Assembly (NCBI GenBank): GCA_964019695.1
Contig: CAXHUL010000515.1
Location: 1 to 64,000, forward strand
Reading direction: 5' to 3'
Source: Loripinus fragilis
Taxonomy: Eukaryota; Mollusca; Bivalvia; Lucinida; Lucinidae
Length of the DNA stretch: 64,000 nucleotides
The notes under the pieces were generated by a model, which did no database searches, had not been told where the DNA came from, and worked only from the letters and a program-made list of their open reading frames with translations. Below, one piece after another: positions 9,960 through 21,752 of the stretch (positions are counted from its first letter, which is position 1; every line of letters begins with the position of its first letter). The translations under genes were made by a program, and so were the position numbers.

Positions 9960-12860
9960 TAAACTTGCTAGCAAATTATAGCTTAGATATAGTACTTTCA
10001 TCTGATGGAATGGTCTGATATGCAGATTAGTTATCTAATTTGCATATTCGTTTATACTGATGAAAATTTCAGAAAATGAGGGAAAATCATAAAAAAGCAA
10101 ATATAAACTGAATTCTGCCCCCAAACTGTCCTTGTTGCATATATTAAGACATCAGTGATGCAATTTGACAAGTCCTTTCATCCAATAGTCATATAATAAA
10201 ATTATATCATTTGCATATTCATGGGTATTTATGAAAGTAAAAATAGAGGTAAAATCATGGAATAACTATTCCCCCCCCCCCACACACACACCTAAGGAGG
10301 GGGAGGGGGCTTATTCGACTTACCTTACACCCAAGGACAATTATTCATGATGCGAAATTAATCAATGGGACCACTAAATACCAAAAATTCTTATTGTTTA
10401 CGAAAATAAACCTATTTGGATTACATAAAATTGCATGGTGTCCATGGAAACCCATCGGGCACTGTAGCTGGGTCATTTGCAAGCAGACCCAAGATTGACA
10501 CTTGCGTGCTGCACATACTTTCATAGATTTTTAGACTCTTCCACTAATTCAAGGAAAATAAGCTCTCAACTACTGGCGAAACAAAATGGTCGCTAAATAG
10601 CAAAGAAAAAACTGGCTCGAACAATTTACCCTTCCCCCATAATGTGAAAATACACGGGCCGCGTAACGCAGTCGGTAACGTGTCTGGCAACAGGTGCGAG
10701 TCTGACCTTCAGATCCAGGGGTCGCGAGTTGGATCCCGGCTCGGACCCATACTTTCGTGAAGATTGATTATGAAATAATTTCTACGGTCATCCTCCACCC
10801 TTCCGCTGAATCATTCAAGAAGGAATTTGTTGTCAGTTAAAAGCGAAAGTATGTTCACGAAGTACTGGTTAACTGCTTGTTCAAGCTTGCCCAGGAAATA
10901 AGTGTGGTTAGGTGAACTGACCGTCCCACCATGACCATAGCTGTTGACTTGGGATGTAAAGCAACAAAAACAAAACAAACAATATGATTCTTAAGAAAGT
11001 GGGTGTACTTTCAAAATGATTCGTATCTAAGCAACAACTCATCCTAGACTACCAACCCTGGTACCGAATTGAAGCCCAGACATAGTTTTGATTCAATGTG
11101 CTGATATGCAAATTTTCGCTTTTGCATATTCATGAGTATTGATAAAATAATAAAAAGAAAAGAAAATTCATAGAAAAAATAGGGGGGTGTACCTATACAC
11201 ATTACCAATATGTCAATTGTTAGTTATCATAGACTATCAAACCAGGTACCAAATCAAAGCCTTGACCAAAAACTTTTATCCAATGGTCGAAATGCAAACA
11301 ATCTAATTTGAATAGTCATGAATATTTATAAAAACATGAGAAATAAGGAAAAAATGGTAGAAAAAAATAAGGAGGGTGTGTGCAATATTACCTAAATGTA
11401 AGCTGCTAACGCTTCTAGACTACCAAACTTGTTACCAAATAAAAGTTGAGACATTACACTTAAACCCAATAGTATGATATACAAATGATCTAATTTGCAT
11501 TTTCATGAATATTAATGAAAACATTAGAAATAAGAGAAAAATGTTAGAAAATTTAAAGGGGTCGTACGTACAACATAACCCATATGTCAGCTGCTAACTA
11601 TTCTAAACTTCCAAAATTGGTACCAAATGAAAGGTGAGTCATAGTACTTTAACACAATAGTTTGATATACAAATCTTATTTACATATTTGTAAATATTAA
11701 TGAAAACGTTAAACAAAGAAAGAAAAATTGCAGAAAAATTAAAATAGGTATATCTACAAAATTACCTATATCTCATCCGCTGATAGTCATAGACTAACAA
11801 CCTTGGTAGCAAATAAATGCTAAGACATAGCACATTTTATGCCATGATTGGATATGTAAATCATGTTATGATTATATTCTTGAATATTAATTTAAATGTT
11901 AGAAAGGAGAGTAAAATGGTAATAGAATTAAGGGGTGTACCTACAAAATTACTCATATCGTAGCTGCTAATATTCCTAGACTACCACACTTGGTACCAAT
12001 TTAAAGCTAAGACATTTTACTTTACTCAATAGTCATTATGTGAAACTATCCATTTATTAAATTTATTAATATTAATTTAAACATTAGAAATGAGGGAAAA
12101 AACGTAGAAAAATTAGTGGGGGTCTACTTCTAAAATTACTCCTATCTCATCTTTAAATTGTTCTAGACAATAAATCTTGGTATTAAATTAAGGCTGAGAC
12201 ATAGTATTTTATTCCAATGGTCAGACATACAATCAATTAACAAACATATTCATGAATATTGATGAAGTCTATAGAAAACTAAAGAAAAATTGAAAACGAA
12301 TCAATAAGGTTGTATCTTCAAAAAAACTCATTAATAAACAAATTAAATAATTTGCATATCAAACAACACTATTGTAGAACTTTTTCTGGACTTTAATTTG
12401 GGAACAAGTTTAGAAAGTAAGTGAGTATGAAATCTAGGATAAATAGCAGCTGAGATATGAGTAATTATGCATGTACATTTTATTAATTATTCTCTAATTT
12501 ATTCTCATTTCTAGTATATAATTAATATTCATATAAACAATTTTTAGATATTTGCATATTGTTCCATTAAGTAAACATGGTATGTATTAGCATTATATTG
12601 GTACCAAGGCTTGTAGTTTAGGATAGTAAGCAGCTGAGATGTGGATAAATTTGCATGTACACCCCCTTAATTTTCACGATTTTTTTTCTTATTTCTAATA
12701 TTTTCATTTATATTCATGAATATGCATATTGATAATTTGCATATCTGAACATTGGATGAAAGTCCTTTGTCTTAACATTCAGTTGGTACCAAGTTTAAAA
12801 GTTTTGGATGAGTTGCTGCTGAGATATGAGTACTTTTGTAGGGACATCCCCATTCTTAAG
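9960..12860. repeat. ~185-bp AT-rich tandem array that flips orientation
   Basis: Units carry CTACAAAATTACTCATATC, AGACTACCAA, TTGGTACCAA, CATATTCATGAATATTAATG and GAAAAATTGTAGAAAA-like words. CATATTCATGAATATT-type anchors lie near 10,043, 10,213, 11,122, 11,308, 11,500, 11,683, 11,877, 12,063 and 12,246, giving a spacing near 185 bp apart from the SINE insertion. From about 12,340 the same words appear reverse-complemented (for example TTGGTACCAAG near 12,600 and 12,785). The tract is therefore an inverted array. Confidence 0.8.
10656..10982 (+). mobile_element. tRNA-derived SINE, apparently full length
   Basis: The head GGGCCGCGTAACGCAGTCGG resembles a tRNA 5' half with an RNA polymerase III A box, and GGTCGCGAGTTGGATCCC resembles a B box. 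The body contains GAAATAATTTCTACGGTCAT and GTTCAAGCTTGCCCAGG, and the tail is AAAGCAACAAAAACAAAACA. Copies at 35,259 (+) and 5,576 (-) share the body. No clear target duplication was found for this copy. Confidence 0.85.
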
Positions 12861-13543
12861 GAGCGCATTATTCGTTGCCATGGAAACCATGCGATTTCAC
12901 AGAGCTCAAATAGGTTTATTCTTTAGGGCAATAGTTTCCCCATTTAGGTGGTCTCCCAAAACAATTTGACACACATTAAAAGTTTTTCAGTACTAAGGAA
13001 TGAGCATGCTGTTACTTTTTATAGATACAAAATGTATCATATATTTGGGCATGGACGGGTATGATATATTTATTTTAAAACAAAACAACTTCTTGATTAT
13101 CAAAGTTTCTTTCTAATTTATTACTTGAAAAGCTGGTAAACAGTCCAAAATCATGCTATGATTAAAACTAACATTTAAAAAGCAGGATACTGAATAAGGC
13201 AAGTTTATATAATTATTTTAAAGACTAAATGGACATTTATTACCATGAATACGGTATTATCCTGGAATAATTATGTAAATTGCCGCCCAAACCAGGTACT
13301 CTAATGGTAAAATGATCTTAGGACATAAAACAAATGATTTTGGATACAAAAACATTGTCAAAAATTAAAATATTTCAGTTATATGTCAAATTCCATGATT
13401 TTTGGCGGCCATTTTGAAAATATGCAAATTAGGCCATTAAGACGTCATTTTCCAGCTTGCCAACATTGGTTTTCGGATTCAGCATACCAAATTACCACTA
13501 GTCAAGGTGTCAAACCCTTTTCTTCACAAAATGCCTGTACTTG

Positions 13544-13917
13544 TTAAAGCTGCATACTCTGTAACTTTTGATATTTTTCGAAATTTTTTATTTTCTTTTT
13601 AAATCATTTGTAAAAATAGAATTAAGTTATGCTTTCACAATAAATCTGTTCACTATAGCTGAAAACTGCACGGAAAATGGAATTATCTTATAAAACAGGT
13701 GTGTTTTTCTCTTGTTGGTAATTATTTGCGTCCCTCCAATAATTATAGACAGGTAATTTTAACATAAATGCTGTTGTTTTGATACTGATAATTTGTTAAG
13801 ATTTACGAAATTGGTATAATGTTTACCTGAATTTTAGTTATTTTACTGTGTTCTTGAAAAATAGAAACATTAGTTCTAAATTTAAAAGATCAAAAGTTAC
13901 AGAATATGCAGCTTTAA
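13544..13917. mobile_element. TTAA-flanked MITE (piggyBac/Kolobok-like site)
   Basis: TTAA occurs at both boundaries (13,544-13,547 and 13,914-13,917). Inside are 25-bp inverted ends (AGCTGCATA...CTGTAACTTTTGAT) with one mismatch. It splits the right terminal repeat of the 9,348-13,941 element, and excising it with one TTAA restores the match to the left end. TTAA sites are used by piggyBac and Kolobok transposases; which one served this element is not determinable. Confidence 0.85.
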
Positions 13918-14704
13918 CTTTTCTGATTTTTTTTCCCTGACTATTATTAAATGTGCACAAAAAGGAGGTGCACATCTTCAATGTGTGAACAACCATTATG
14001 TAAAGTTTGAATATAAAGGGATGAATACTATTGGAGTTGCAGATTACACGAACTAAAGTTAGGCACCCCCTAAGCATTTCGGGTGGAAAAAATGTCTAAG
14101 TTCAACACCCGTCAAAAATGAGAAAAAATCATTAAATGTATACAAAATAAGAGGTGCACATCTTCAATGTGTGAAAAATTATTGTGCAAGGATTGAACAA
14201 TAAGAAATGAAATGTTTTTGAGTTACAGATTACACAAATTAGGTACCCCTTATGCATTTCGGACGGAAAAATGTCAAAGTCCAACCCCCCTCAAAAATGA
14301 GAAAAAAATTATGAAATGTGCACAAAATAAATGGTGTACATTTTCAATATGTGAATATTCATTATGCAAAGTTTGAAAAAAAGGAATAAAAACTCTCGGA
14401 GTTACAGATTACACAAACTAGGCACCCCCTATGCGTTTCGGACAGAAAAAAATGTCTAATTCCACCCCCCACCCCCTCAAAAATGAGAATCAAGTCATGA
14501 AATCAGCACAAAATAGAAGGTGCACATCTTCAATATGTGAACAAACATAATGCAAAGTTTGAATAAAAAGAAATAATAAACTTTTGGAGTTACAGATTAC
14601 ACAAACTATGCAACCCAAAGTGCGGACATACAATGTACGGACAGAGGGACGGACGGAGTGGACCCACTACTAGACCTGCTTTCGCTAAAGCGACGCAGGT
14701 AACA

Positions 14705-15089
14705 AGAACCTTAACAATCCCTAATATTTTTTCAGAAGTACCTCAAATATTAATCAGATTCTTTCACATCATCTAGAGGAACGCAGTGGCTTAGTGAGGC
14801 CCAAGGGTGGGGGGTCTGTACACCCTTGCTCCCCAAAATTAATGCATTGATCTCTCCAAAATCCCTAAAAATCCTCAACTCCACCCTGAAAGTATTTTGC
14901 CTTTGCTCCCCCAAATACCAAAAATAAAATTCAGCATCACCCAAAATCCCCAAAAATATAAACCGATTCTCCCTGAAATTGATTTTTCTTATCACATAGT
15001 TCTTCTTAAAGATTATGACGCTAAACATGATCGCATGGCTTACTGTGTTTCCATGTTTGAAGTGACCCCCGTTTTTCTATTACACTTAA
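14705..15089. other. C-rich intergenic repeat remnant
   Basis: No gene. The stretch contains CCCCAAAATCCC-type C-rich text (14,830-14,960). Overlapping frames on both strands are low-complexity artefacts of that composition. Confidence 0.5.
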
Positions 15090-16441
15090 CAACACCTGCT
15101 CCACATGTCCGGGTATGCAAACAAATGCGAGCCCTGATCGGACTGCTTCAAAGGGAGCAGTCCGGTCTGGGCTCATATTGCTTGTAAGAACAGTTGTTTA
15201 CGATGTACCCCTGCTCCACATGTCCGGGTAATGCAAACAAATGTGAGCCCTGATCGGACTGCTTCAAAGGGAGCAGTCCGGTCTGGGCTCATATTTCTTG
15301 TAAGAACAGTTGTTTACTATTTACCCCTGCTACACATGTCCGGGTATGCAAACAAATACGAGCCCTGATCGGACTGCTTCAAAGGGAGCAGTCCGGTCTG
15401 GGCTCATTTTTGCTTGTAAGAACAGTTGTTTACTATCTACCCCTGCTCCACATGTCCGGGTATGCAAACAAACCTGATCGGACTGCTTCAAAGAGAGCAG
15501 TCCGGTCTGGGCTCATATAGCTTGTAAGAACAGTTGTTTACCATGTACCCCTGCTCCACAGGTCCGGGTATGCAAGCCAATGTGAACCCTGATCGGACTG
15601 CTTCAAAGGGAGCAGTCCGGTCTGGGTTCATATTGCTTGTAAGAACAGTTGTTTATGTTCTACCCCTGCTCCACAGGTCCGGGTATGCAAACAAGAGTGA
15701 ACCCTGATCGGACTGCTTCAAAAGGAGCAGTCTGGTCTGGGCTCATATTTCTTGTAAGAACAGTCGTTTACTATCTACCCTTGCTCCACATGTCCGGGTA
15801 TGCAAACAAATGTGAGCCCTGATCGGACTGCTTCAAAGGGAGCAGTCCGGTCTGGGCTCATATTGCTTGTAAGAACAGATGTTTACTATCTACCCCTGCT
15901 CCACAGGTCTGGGTATGCAAGCAAATGTGAACCCTGATCGGACTGCTTCAAAGGGAGCAGTCCGGTCTGGGTTCATATTGCTTGTAAGAACAGTTGTTTA
16001 TGTTCTACCCCTGCTCCACAGGTCCGGGTATGCAAACAAGAGTGAACCCTGATCGGACTGCTTCAAAGGGAGCAGTCTGGTCTGGGCTCATATTTCTTGT
16101 AAGAACAGTTGTTTACTATCTACCCTTGCTCCACATGTCAGGGTATGCAAACAAATGTGAGCCCTGATCGGACTGCTTCAAAGGGAGCAGTCCGGTCTGG
16201 GCTCATATTGCTTGTAAGAACAGATGTTTACTATCTACCCCTGCTCCACAGGTCCGGGTATGCAAACAAGTGTGAACCCTGATCGGACCGCTTCAAAGGG
16301 AGCAGTCCGGTCTGGGCTCATTTTCTTGTAAGAACAGTTATTTACTATCTACCCCTGCTTCACATGTCCGGGTATGCAAGCAAATGTGAGCCCTGATCGG
16401 ACTGCTTCAAAGGGAGCGGTCCGGTCTGGGTTCATATTGCT
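15090..16441. repeat. 115-bp satellite, 12 monomers, hairpin in each
   Basis: The anchor GATCGGACTGCTTC (GATCGGACCGCTTC at 16,281) occurs at 15,136, 15,252, 15,367, 15,476, 15,591, 15,706, 15,821, 15,936, 16,051, 16,166, 16,281 and 16,395, so the period is 115 bp with few exceptions. Each monomer holds a hairpin, GAGCCCTGATCGGACTGCT against its near-complement ending GGTCTGGGCTC. Variant sites show monomers 5-7 repeated as 8-10, a 345-bp higher-order unit. Confidence 0.95.
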
Positions 16442-16827
16442 TGCATTATGGGCTGCATAAGAACATAGGCGTGCAATTTGATTTTGTATGCTCAATTGTT
16501 TTTTTGGTAAGGGTTATAATAAGGAGAAAGAGTGGTAAGTGTCTTAAGCGTGCATGTTTGTCCCTTGTTATACTACAAGGGTCTGGACACCCAAGGAGAG
16601 TCGACTATGATCAATCACCCTACAAAGCAATGTTCAACTGAACGAATTGTTCCCTAAAGCTCTATGTCTTTACTTTCGTTTCGCAAAGGGGTAGAGCAAG
16701 GGTTAAGCAATTCTACGAGAGTCAAATACTCCCCAAGTGTCCAAGTATGTTTTATGTGTATGTGCGACGTAAGTATGAAAATTCAACATGCAAAGGTGCA
16801 ATTGAAAATGTTTAAATGTGGATGTGT
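16442..16827. other. Intergenic stretch after the satellite
   Basis: No recognisable gene or element. Short frames at 16,441-16,641 and 16,664-16,885 have no motif and are not called. Confidence 0.5.
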
Positions 16828-17021
16828 GTGCAAGTATATACATATACGGTCGACTCTCGATAGCTCGAACCTGCTATCTACTTAAAACTGTCATGTCTAA
16901 TGGAATTTACCATCCTTATCAATAAGTGCAAGTATATACATATACGGTCGACTCTCGATAGCTCGAACCTGCTATCTACTTAAAACTGTCATGTCTAATG
17001 GAATTTACCATCCTTATCAAT
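16828..17021. repeat. Exact 98-bp tandem duplication
   Basis: The segment from GTGCAAGTATATACATATAC to CATCCTTATCAAT occurs twice, at 16,828-16,925 and 16,926-17,021, apparently without mismatch. It includes GGTCGACTCTCGATAGCTCG, which is partly complementary to GAGTTATCAAGAGTGTACGA near 17,283-17,302. The whole may therefore be a decayed Tigger-like MITE (about 16,848-17,306) with one end duplicated. Confidence 0.85.
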
Positions 17022-17473
17022 TGAACGAATCTATTTCGAATTTTTGGGTAGAAAATTTAAATTTCATTCGAACTTTAAACAACGTGGACCCTTATCAGAC
17101 ACCGCATTCTGTGGCGTCTGGTCTAGGCCTGTATGTCCCACAAAAAGGACGCCATGCGTACATGAGTTACTATGCAATATAATGGACTTTTAAATCTATG
17201 TTTGGCAGTCCAACTCTGTACAACTACAACGAGTTTTACAATTTATTCCCTTTTGCTTGACTTAGAAGTGGAATATTTGGTTCGAGTTATCAAGAGTGTA
17301 CGATTGATAAAAGTGCTTGGTATTTGTATCTATAATTAGTGACGCTAAAGCAATATGTGCATGGGCGAAGCCCTTCAACTAATTGAGCAACATGTTTTGG
17401 GACACTGAATATCTTTTCTTTTATCCTTTTCTTATGTCGTCTTTCTGTTACAGAAACGTATATTCTTATTTAA

Positions 17474-18604
17474 AGGAACTCCATAGAATTTTCTGTCTGT
17501 TCTTTTAACGTAAGGGGATTGGGCAACAAAGTAAAAAGGGAACAACTTTTCACATGGTTAAAATCCAGCAATCACGCATTCTGCCTATTACAAGAAACCC
17601 ACTCAGGAATAAATAGCCATAAGTTCTGGCAGCAGGAATGGGGCCACGAAGCATATTTTAGCGGTAACAGCAATAACAGCGAAGGGATAGGAATTTTAAT
17701 CAATCCAAAAGTATCATTTGTCGTTCAAAAGTATACAGAAATAATTGTGGGTAGGATGCAAGCTTTAGAAGTTATAATAAATGAAAAAGAAATAACCCTT
17801 ATTAACCTTTATGGTCCAAATAATGACGACCAAACTTTTTTCGACCAGTTAGAAAAGTTCATCAATGATCATAATGAAAAAACCTTCATAGTTGGGGGTG
17901 ATTTCAATACCGTAATAAACGAAAATATAGATAAAAGAAACGGTAGGGTTAACACGCACCAATTATGTAGACAAGCAATTAACAACATTATAGATACCCA
18001 TAATCTTATTGATATCTGGCGAGAAATGCATCCAAATTTAAAACAATTCACTTGGCACTCGCATCAGAAACCACCTGTCTTCTGTAGACTGGATTACTTT
18101 CTTATCTCTGACAACCTACTCAACTCTATAACATCTAGTAAACACAATATTGGTTTTAAGTCTGATCATAGCCTAGTTTCAGTAAACATAGACATTCTAA
18201 ATCTCACTCGAGGGCCAGGTTATTTTAAACTTAATAACAGTTTGTTACTCAACAATGAATACAAAGATATTATTAAGAAAAACATAACAGAAATTGCCTC
18301 AATAAATAGAGACGCAAACCCAAACACTCTTTGGGAAACCATAAAGGGCACAATCCGAAATGAAACAATCAAATTCGCAACCCATACAAGGAAACAAACT
18401 AGGAAACAAGAAAAAATCATCGAAAGCGAAATTCTAAAGTTACAAAAAGACATTTTGGAAACATCAGATAACGACAAAATTGAATCTATTAAAAAAAATT
18501 TACTGGAAAAAAATAATGCATTAGAAAAAATAACTGAAGAAAGAATCCAAGGGTTAATACTTCGCTCAAAAGCAGAAATGGTTGAACATGGTGAAAAAAA
18601 ATAG
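17474..18604 (+). pseudogene. LINE ORF2 endonuclease domain (fragment)
   Basis: This is the endonuclease that nicks target DNA for target-primed reverse transcription. The frame opens at 17,474, after a stop at 17,471-17,473, and no ATG start is evident. Visible landmarks are FNVRGLGN, LLQETHSG, VGGDFNTVI, RLDYFLIS and SDHSLV, covering the conserved Asn, Glu, Asp/Asn, Asp and Ser-Asp-His blocks of the APE fold. The tail is lysine-rich and probably coiled (RKQTRKQEKIIESEI). It ends in GEKK-stop at an A8 run. A one-base shift there leads directly into the reverse-transcriptase frame, as expected for one continuous ORF2. It is not a host nuclease, because the reverse transcriptase follows immediately. 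Confidence 0.9.
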
Positions 18605-20180
18605 TAAATATTTTGCTAGTTTAGAAAAGAAAAGGTCTGAAACAAAACTCATCTCGAGACTTAAAATTAATAACAAAATTAATACAAACCAAACAGAAAT
18701 ACTTTCAGAAACTGAACTTTTTTATAAAAATCTTTATAATAAACGTGAAGTAGGACACTCATCTTATAATTTTTTTGACGACTCAATTCGTAAACTGAAT
18801 AACTTGGACAAAAACAGCTGTGAAGGACATATTACAGAAGCGGAATGCATAAACGCTCTTAAAAACATGAAAAATCAAAAAAGCCCAGGATCTGATGGAA
18901 TCACAGTAGAATTTTACAAATTATTTTGGAATGATGTGAAAGAATTCTATATTAATTCTATAAACTACTCCTTTCAAACTGGTTCTCTCACTGATTTACA
19001 AAAACAAAGTATAATCACACTTTTACCTAAACAAAATAAGGATATAACATCACTGGAAAACTGGAGACCTATAAGCCTGCTAAACGTCGATTACAAGATT
19101 GCCACCAAAGCCATAGCCAACCGCGTAAAAGGTGTTATTTCAAGTATAGTACATAACTCACAGACAGGGTTTATAAAGGGAAGATACATAGGAGAAAACA
19201 TCCGTTTACTCTTTGAAATTATAGACAATGCTGAAGATGAGAATAAACCTGGATTAATCTTCTTTTCTGATTTTGAAAAAGCTTTCGATAGCATAAATCA
19301 CACATTTATTATACGTTGCCTGAAGCACTTTAACTTTGGAGAAGATTTTATTAGATGGGTAAAACATTTTTATCATGACGCCAAAAGCTGTGTCTCAAAT
19401 AATGGTAACATGTCGAATTTCTTCCCCATATTGCGAGGTGTTAGACAGGGATGTCCACTTTCTACCTACTTATTTATCATGTGTATTGAACTACTTTCAT
19501 ATAAAATTTCAACAACAGAAGATATAAAAGGTATTATCTACACAAAACAAGAATTTAAAAAATCTCTATTCGCTGATGACGCCTCATTTATACTTGATGG
19601 TTCATTTAAATCATTTCAAACACTAATTGATATCTTAGACAACTTTAGTTACATTTCTGGATTAAAACTTAACGCTAAAAAATGTCAAGTCCTGCGAATA
19701 GGCAGCATGAGTAAAAGTGATATAGTATACTTAAAAGGCAGAAAATTCCAATGGAGTTCCACTGAAGCGAGTTCACTTGGTATGACCTTTTGCACTAACA
19801 AAGATAATATATTCCGAGCAAATCTAGAACCTAAAATTAAGCTTTTTGAAAAATGTTTAAAGCAGTGGCAACACAGAAAACTGACATTAATGGGTAAAAT
19901 CACCGTAATAAAAAATTATGCCCTCCCAAAACTTGTATATGTTCTTTCCTCTTTACCTGATCCGACTAAAACTACTATCAAGAAAATCGAAACGATAATG
20001 TATGACTTTATATGGGATTCAAAGCCTGCCAGGATAAAAAGAGATGTACTAACCATGGATTATGAAAAAGGGGGGTTAAAAATGATAGATCTAGAAATAT
20101 TTATGAAATCTTTAAAAATATGCTGGATTAAAAGAATGATTGAATCTGAAGATGATGGATTATTAAAAACATATACCTAA
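18582..20180 (+). pseudogene. LINE ORF2 reverse transcriptase domain (fragment)
   Basis: This is the RNA-directed DNA polymerase of the same element. The 532-codon frame contains NWRPISLLNVDYKIATKAIA, QTGFIKGRYIGENIRLL, motif A SDFEKAFDS (about residue 227), motif B GVRQGCPLS (about residue 285) and motif C FADD (about residue 330), followed by the thumb (SGLKLNAKKCQV). All catalytic aspartates are present. The FADD box and the NWRPISLLN/GFIKGR style are typical of the L1/Tx1 group. The first codons overlap the end of the endonuclease frame, consistent with a single-base indel in the A8 run. The frame stops at 20,180, while homologous protein continues one frame over as far as about 20,360. 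Confidence 0.93.
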
Positions 20181-20373
20181 ACAAACTTAATCAATTTGGA
20201 GGAAAGTTATTATTTGAAAGTAACTATTCTGAAAATGAAATAGATATATTTACACAAAACGTTTTTTTAAAAGATATCTTAGCAGCTTGGTGTCATTGTA
20301 TCAAACATCCAGCCATCAGTAGCTACAGACACGAGATTTTATGGAATAATAGCAGGTAGAAGGTAAGACAATA

Positions 20374-21249
20374 ATGTATTCACAATGGTATAGCAGTGGT
20401 ATAAAATATTTTGGAGACATATATGACAATGCAGCAAAATCGCGTTACACATTTAGAAGGCTAAGAGAAAAATACGCCATCCCAGAAAGTGATTTTTTGA
20501 AATATTTAACCCTCATACATAGTATACCCAATTCATGGAAAACTAATATTAAAACTGAAATCGTTGATATACCAAAAAAGCCATCCAAAAAGCCATCTAT
20601 TCTTGAACAAATAACTAAATCAAAACAAACAAACAAGTACACTTATAAACTACTTATGAAAAAGAAATTAACACCAGAAATAAAATCTGAACAAAAATGG
20701 ATAGAACAATTCGGCGATGAAGGTCTAAACTGGAACAAAATATATACCAATCGCTTACAGGCAACCAAAGACATCCGACTTCAGAATTTTCAATATAAAT
20801 GCTTAATGCGAATTATTCCTACCAACACATATCTTTTAAAATGTAAAATTGGAGAGACAGCTTTATGCGAATTCTGCACAATGGAAATAGAAACTATTAA
20901 TCATCTTTTTTGGGAATGTAACTATGTACAACATTTTTGGGCAAACCTGGCTACGTTTCTGCTGAGATATAACATAACAATGCATTTAAGCTTAAAGTAT
21001 GTTACTTTTGGTATCACAGAAAGAGCACATTGTATAGAAACCCAGGTCAAAAATTTCATTATATTGCTTGGAAAATATTTTATATTTAAAAACAAATGCC
21101 TTAAAACTCAACCAACAATATCACATTTTAAAGTGTACCTTAGTCAAAGAATAAATGTTGAAAAGCATATCTATTTTATAAAAAATAGACTTGCTCAATT
21201 TGACACAAAATGGGTGAATCTTAAACCATTAATAGAGAACAATGCATAA
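20374..21249 (+). pseudogene. LINE ORF2 C-terminal zinc-binding region (fragment)
   Basis: This is the tail of the same ORF2, 291 codons in a third frame. Near residues 165-182 the motif CEFCTMEIETINHLFWEC fits the Cys-Cys-His-Cys zinc-binding module common after L1/Tx1-type reverse transcriptases (zf-RVT), followed by VQHFW. Upstream, KWIEQFGDEGLNWNKIY and KCLMRIIPTNTYLLKCKI also match the style of this region. The missing link between the two frames is readable at about 20,170-20,350 (LKDILAAWCHC...) before another break. In this family the module is thought to help bind nucleic acid. The stop at 21,247-21,249 is followed by the 3' untranslated region. Confidence 0.85.
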
Positions 21250-21262
21250 ACAAAAAAGGCGA

Positions 21263-21263
<1 letters not shown>

Positions 21264-21300
<37 letters not shown>
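21264..21300 (+). repeat. CT dinucleotide microsatellite in LINE 3' region
   Basis: About 18 CT repeats lie just after the ORF2 stop, continuing into CT/C-rich text to about 21,340. Short frames on both strands here are products of the repeat. Confidence 0.95.
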
Positions 21301-21302
<2 letters not shown>

Positions 21303-21752
21303 TCCCTCTCCCTCTTTCCTTTTCTCCCCCGCCCCCCATTTTTTTTCATAAGTTGTTTCTGAATCCACCTTGTAAAACATATGGAGCTTTGATAAGCGAA
21401 TATCAACTAGTCATACATTGTTTTTACTAAAACGTGACAAAATGTATAACTCTGCAATGGAAAATAAGGCATGTATAAAATCTGTCTAAGAATTGTTCAA
21501 GACCTCCTTTTCTTGCTGATATAATGCACACTGAAGTAGCTTATCTATCAATACATGCATTTGGGAGAGGAGACATACATATTGAGAATACATCTTGTCA
21601 TGTTTTTATTGATAATGTGACACCTAAAGATTCATATTTTGTAGTATGACTTACTTATACATGTACCTGTGTATTGTAAAATGTATTGTGCTTGTATATG
21701 TTGTATGATGTTGTTTCTGAAATAAAACAATTAATTACAAAAAAAAAAAAAA

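Larger units (their letters stand above)
9348..13941. mobile_element. 4.6-kb element with long terminal inverted repeats
   Basis: The left end (GTCAGGAAAAAAATCAG, then TACAGGCATTTTGTGAAGAA, AACCAATGTTGGCAAGCTG and ATGGCCGCCAA, to about 9,540) is matched inverted at 13,375-13,941 once the MITE at 13,544 is removed. ATTAAA lies on both flanks (9,342-9,347 and 13,946-13,951). The core is an AT-rich tandem array. No transposase gene was seen, so it is non-autonomous. Confidence 0.75.
6992..14704 (+). mobile_element. Tandem-array element with hairpin end (pearl/Helitron-like), interrupted
   Basis: The same unit occurs in three blocks (6,992-7,511; 9,126-9,347; 13,946-14,615). Landmark words are GGTGCACATCTTCAATGTG, TTACAGATTACACAAACTAG and AAAAATGTCTAAGTTCA, with a unit of about 155-230 bp. 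The left edge reads ACCTGCGTCGCAGGT. The right edge is a GGACGGACGGA tract followed by a hairpin ACCTGC...TTTCGCTAAAGCG...GCAGGT. A core of tandem repeats with a terminal GC hairpin resembles the bivalve pearl-type, Helitron-related elements; this is inference, since no Rep/helicase gene is present. Two large elements split the array. Confidence 0.6.

Noticed and set aside
10656..10750. tRNA gene
   Set aside because: The A- and B-box-like words belong to a SINE head with related copies; the cloverleaf is not intact. The same applies at 35,259, 47,880 and 63,122.
21195..21430. Frames rich in Ser-Leu or Glu-Arg
   Set aside because: They are translations of the CT microsatellite in the LINE 3' region.
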